Source: Paenibacillus sp. JCM 10914 (GTDB taxonomy: Bacteria > Bacillota > Bacilli > Paenibacillales > Paenibacillaceae). From it: DNA of 44,993 nucleotides. Both the position numbers and the translations under genes were made by a program. The notes beneath the pieces were generated by a model. The model saw only the letters and a list, made by a program, of their open reading frames with translations. It was not told where the DNA came from and searched no databases. Positions 43,094 through 44,993 of the stretch are shown piece by piece. The stretch lies in assembly GCF_001315105.1 (NCBI RefSeq), contig NZ_BAZR01000038.1, forward strand, positions 1 through 44,993, in the 5' to 3' direction. Each line of letters starts with the position of its first letter. Position 1 is the stretch's first letter.

Positions 43094-44638
43094 GTGGGTA
43101 TCAAAAGAGCTTTGGTCAGTGTTTCGGATAAAACCGGCATCGTGGAATTTTGCCGCGAGTTGTCTTCATTGGGTGTAGAGATCATTTCGACAGGGGGAAC
43201 GAAGAATCTGCTCGCGCAAGAAGGAGTTCCTGTCATCGGTATTTCGGATGTGACTGGATTCCCCGAGATTCTGGACGGACGTGTCAAAACCCTTCATCCT
43301 GCGGTGCACAGCGGTTTGCTTGCCATTCGCGACAGCGAGGAGCATCAGCGTCAAATGCAGGAGCTCGGTCTCGATTACATCGATATGGTTGTCGTAAATC
43401 TGTATCCATTTCAGGAAACGATTGCGAAGCCGGATGTCGAGTATGAAGATGCGATCGAAAATATCGACATTGGTGGTCCAACGATGCTGCGCTCGGCGGC
43501 AAAAAACCATGCTTTTGTGAGCGTGGTTGTCGATGCGGCGGATTATGGCAACGTAATCGAGGAAATCCGCGGCGGCGGCGACACGACTTTGGAAACTCGC
43601 AAACGTCTGGCTGCCAAGGTATTCCGCCATACGGCGGCTTACGATACGCTCATTTCCGACTATTTGTCGAATGTGTTGGGCGATCCGCTCCCTGAGCGCT
43701 TTAGCGTGACGTACGAGAAAATTCAGGATCTTCGTTACGGCGAGAACCCGCATCAGAAGGCGGCATTCTATCGTAAACCGCTGGCTCCCGCGGGTACCCT
43801 GACGACAGCCGAGCAGTTGCACGGCAAGGAGCTGTCCTATAACAACATTAACGATGCGAATGCGGCCCTGCAGATCGTGAAGGAGTTTGATGAGCCGACC
43901 GTGGTGGCCGTGAAGCATATGAACCTTGCGGCGTTGGCATCGGCACTAGCGTATTGGAAGCTTATCAAAAAGCCTATAACGCAGATCCGACCTCCATCTT
44001 CGGCGGCATTGTGGCGGCGAACCGGACGATTGATGCCCCAACAGCCGATCTGCTGAAGGAAATCTTCCTGGAGATCATCCTGGCACCGGATTTCACGCCG
44101 GAAGCGCTGGAGATCCTGACGAAGAAGAAGAACATCCGCCTGCTCAAGATGGGCGAGTTCGGTTCCGCTAAGGAACGTGAGAGCACGCTTGCCGTTACGA
44201 CGATTGAAGGCGGCATGATCGTGCAGGAAAGCGACGTGCATTCCCTGGATGTGGCCGACCTGAAGGTGGTGACAGACCGCGAGCCAACCGAAGCTGAGTT
44301 GAAGCAACTGCTCTTCGGCTGGAAGGTGGTCAAACACGTGAAGTCCAATGCAATCGTACTGGCTGCGGACAACATGACCGTCGGTGTTGGTGCAGGCCAG
44401 ATGAACCGCGTCGGCTCGGCGCGGATTGCGGTTGAGCAAGCCGGAGAGAAAGCGCAGGGCGCGATTCTCGCCTCCGATGCATTCTTCCCGATGGGAGATA
44501 CGGTGGAACTGGCAGCGAAAGCCGGCATTACCGCCATCATTCAACCGGGCGGCTCCATTAAGGATGGGGAATCCATCAAGCAGCCAATGAAAATGGCATC
44601 GCATGGTCTTCACCGGCGTAAGACATTTCAAACACTAA
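43094..44638 (+). CDS. purH: AICAR transformylase/IMP cyclohydrolase, three frameshifts as sequenced
   Basis: The bifunctional last step of IMP synthesis: an N-terminal cyclohydrolase (residues about 1-195, RALVSVSDKTGIVEFCREL) and a C-terminal AICAR transformylase. The frame breaks near 43924 (KHMN-PCGVGIGTS, one C missing), near 44580 (ESIK-AANENGIA, one base missing) and near 44602 (IA-MVFTGVRHFKH, one base missing). With three bases restored the protein is 515 residues and stops at TAA 44636-44638. The GTG at 43094 is preferred: AGGGGG lies seven bases upstream, whereas the ATG at 43088 is only one base from it. Confidence 0.93.
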
Positions 44639-44850
44639 TTAAGGATAGCCACAACGGGCCTCGTTGCAGTCTTTCGGGCGTAACAAGAGTGAGTACCTTA
44701 ATCCAACACATAGAACAGAGGCGACGCCGCGCTTAGCGGGCGCCGCCTTTAAGTTTAGGGGAGCTGGAACCGGCTCAAGACAGACTGTTACGCTGGCGCG
44801 AGCTGTTACTGTAACGTAATTGGAACACTTTTGGAGTGGGGGATGGTCCG
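44639..44850. other. Region after purH without a recognisable gene
   Basis: No coding region is supported. It holds a loose ATTAAGG/CCTTAAT pairing enclosing a CAACG-GGCCT-CGTTG hairpin, then a terminator-like hairpin at 44719-44748. purD, which often follows purH in Bacilli, is not present here. Confidence 0.5.
44719..44748 (+). terminator. Probable terminator of the purine operon
   Basis: AGGCGACGCC and GGGCGCCGCCT form a GC-rich stem with one mismatch, followed by TTTAAGTTT. The U-tract is short. Confidence 0.55.
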
Positions 44851-44993
44851 AGCAAGTCCCTCAGAGGGACTTATGGTGAGCAAAAGCGCCGTTCGGAGCG
44901 TAGCAAGTCCCTCAGAGGGACTTATGGCGCGCAAAAGCGCTGCTTGGAGCTGAGCAAGTCCCTCAGAGGGACTTATGGAGCGCGAAAGCGCCG
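44851..44993. repeat. 51-bp tandem repeats with a perfect palindrome
   Basis: Three units begin at 44851, 44902 and 44953, exactly 51 bp apart; the third is cut by the window end. Each contains AAGTCCCTCAGAGGGACTT, a perfect palindrome with 9-bp arms around one A, identical in all copies, followed by ATGG and a variable GCGC-GCAAAA-GCGC-like part. The array runs off the window, so its full length is unknown. The period is a multiple of three and one frame is open, but no start or ribosome site supports a protein. Confidence 0.85.

Noticed and set aside
44851..44993. CRISPR array
   Set aside because: The units are tandem, with the regions between palindromes similar to one another rather than unique spacers, and no cas genes are near.
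44836..44993. Protein with 17-residue repeats (SKSLRGTYG units)
   Set aside because: The frame is open and the period is divisible by three, but there is no ribosome site, only a GTG start, and conservation centres on a DNA palindrome.

Overview
The window looks like chromosomal DNA of a Gram-positive Bacilli member, most likely Paenibacillus or a close relative. The reasons are YesM/YesN-type two-component genes beside a carbohydrate ABC transporter, a BceRSAB peptide-detoxification module, a purEKBCSQLFMNH operon with a PurBox pair and a guanine riboswitch, strong AGGAGG-type ribosome sites, and frequent GTG/TTG starts. The genus is inferred from gene content, not proven. I see no rRNA, tRNA, prophage, insertion sequence or CRISPR array.

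Layout. 1-2.0 kb: a secreted CYTH-like protein and a LysR regulator, both on the minus strand. 2.1-7.4 kb: an operon divergent from the LysR gene, coding an ABC ATPase, a binding lipoprotein, a fused double permease (ferric-iron/phosphonate type) and a beta-CASP metallo-beta-lactamase-fold hydrolase. 7.4-8.5 kb: fabH behind a FapR-like operator. 8.6-16.8 kb: a carbohydrate ABC transporter without its own ATPase, followed by a histidine kinase, a membrane-tethered solute-binding protein and an AraC-type response regulator, which reads as a sugar-sensing and uptake unit. 16.8-21.1 kb: a ring-cleaving dioxygenase-family protein, a WYL regulator divergent from an SDR oxidoreductase, a GlsB-like membrane protein and an acyl-ACP thioesterase. 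21.1-25.8 kb: bceRSAB-like genes with a TTACA-N4-TGTAA operator. 25.9-31.6 kb: small stand-alone genes including topB, a universal stress protein behind a sigma-B-like promoter, an L7/L12-like membrane protein, a histidine phosphatase and a YoaP-like acetyltransferase. 31.6-44.7 kb: the purine operon with its control region. 44.8 kb to the end: three 51-bp tandem repeats, each with a perfect palindrome.

In the purine operon, purE to purH cover PRPP to IMP except the purD step; no purD is present. Control appears double: a PurR-type inverted repeat just upstream of the promoter, and a guanine riboswitch with terminators in the leader.

Two observations stand out. First, two intergenic elements (about 31785-31903 and 35388-35528) share conserved internal-loop sequences, while their stems differ in sequence but keep pairing. 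They look like members of one structured repeat family that I cannot name. Second, five genes (fabH, the WYL regulator, the SDR gene, purL twice, purH three times) are broken by single-base indels. Restoring one base at each site (removing one in the WYL gene) gives normal family lengths and motifs, so sequencing or assembly error is more likely than real gene decay.
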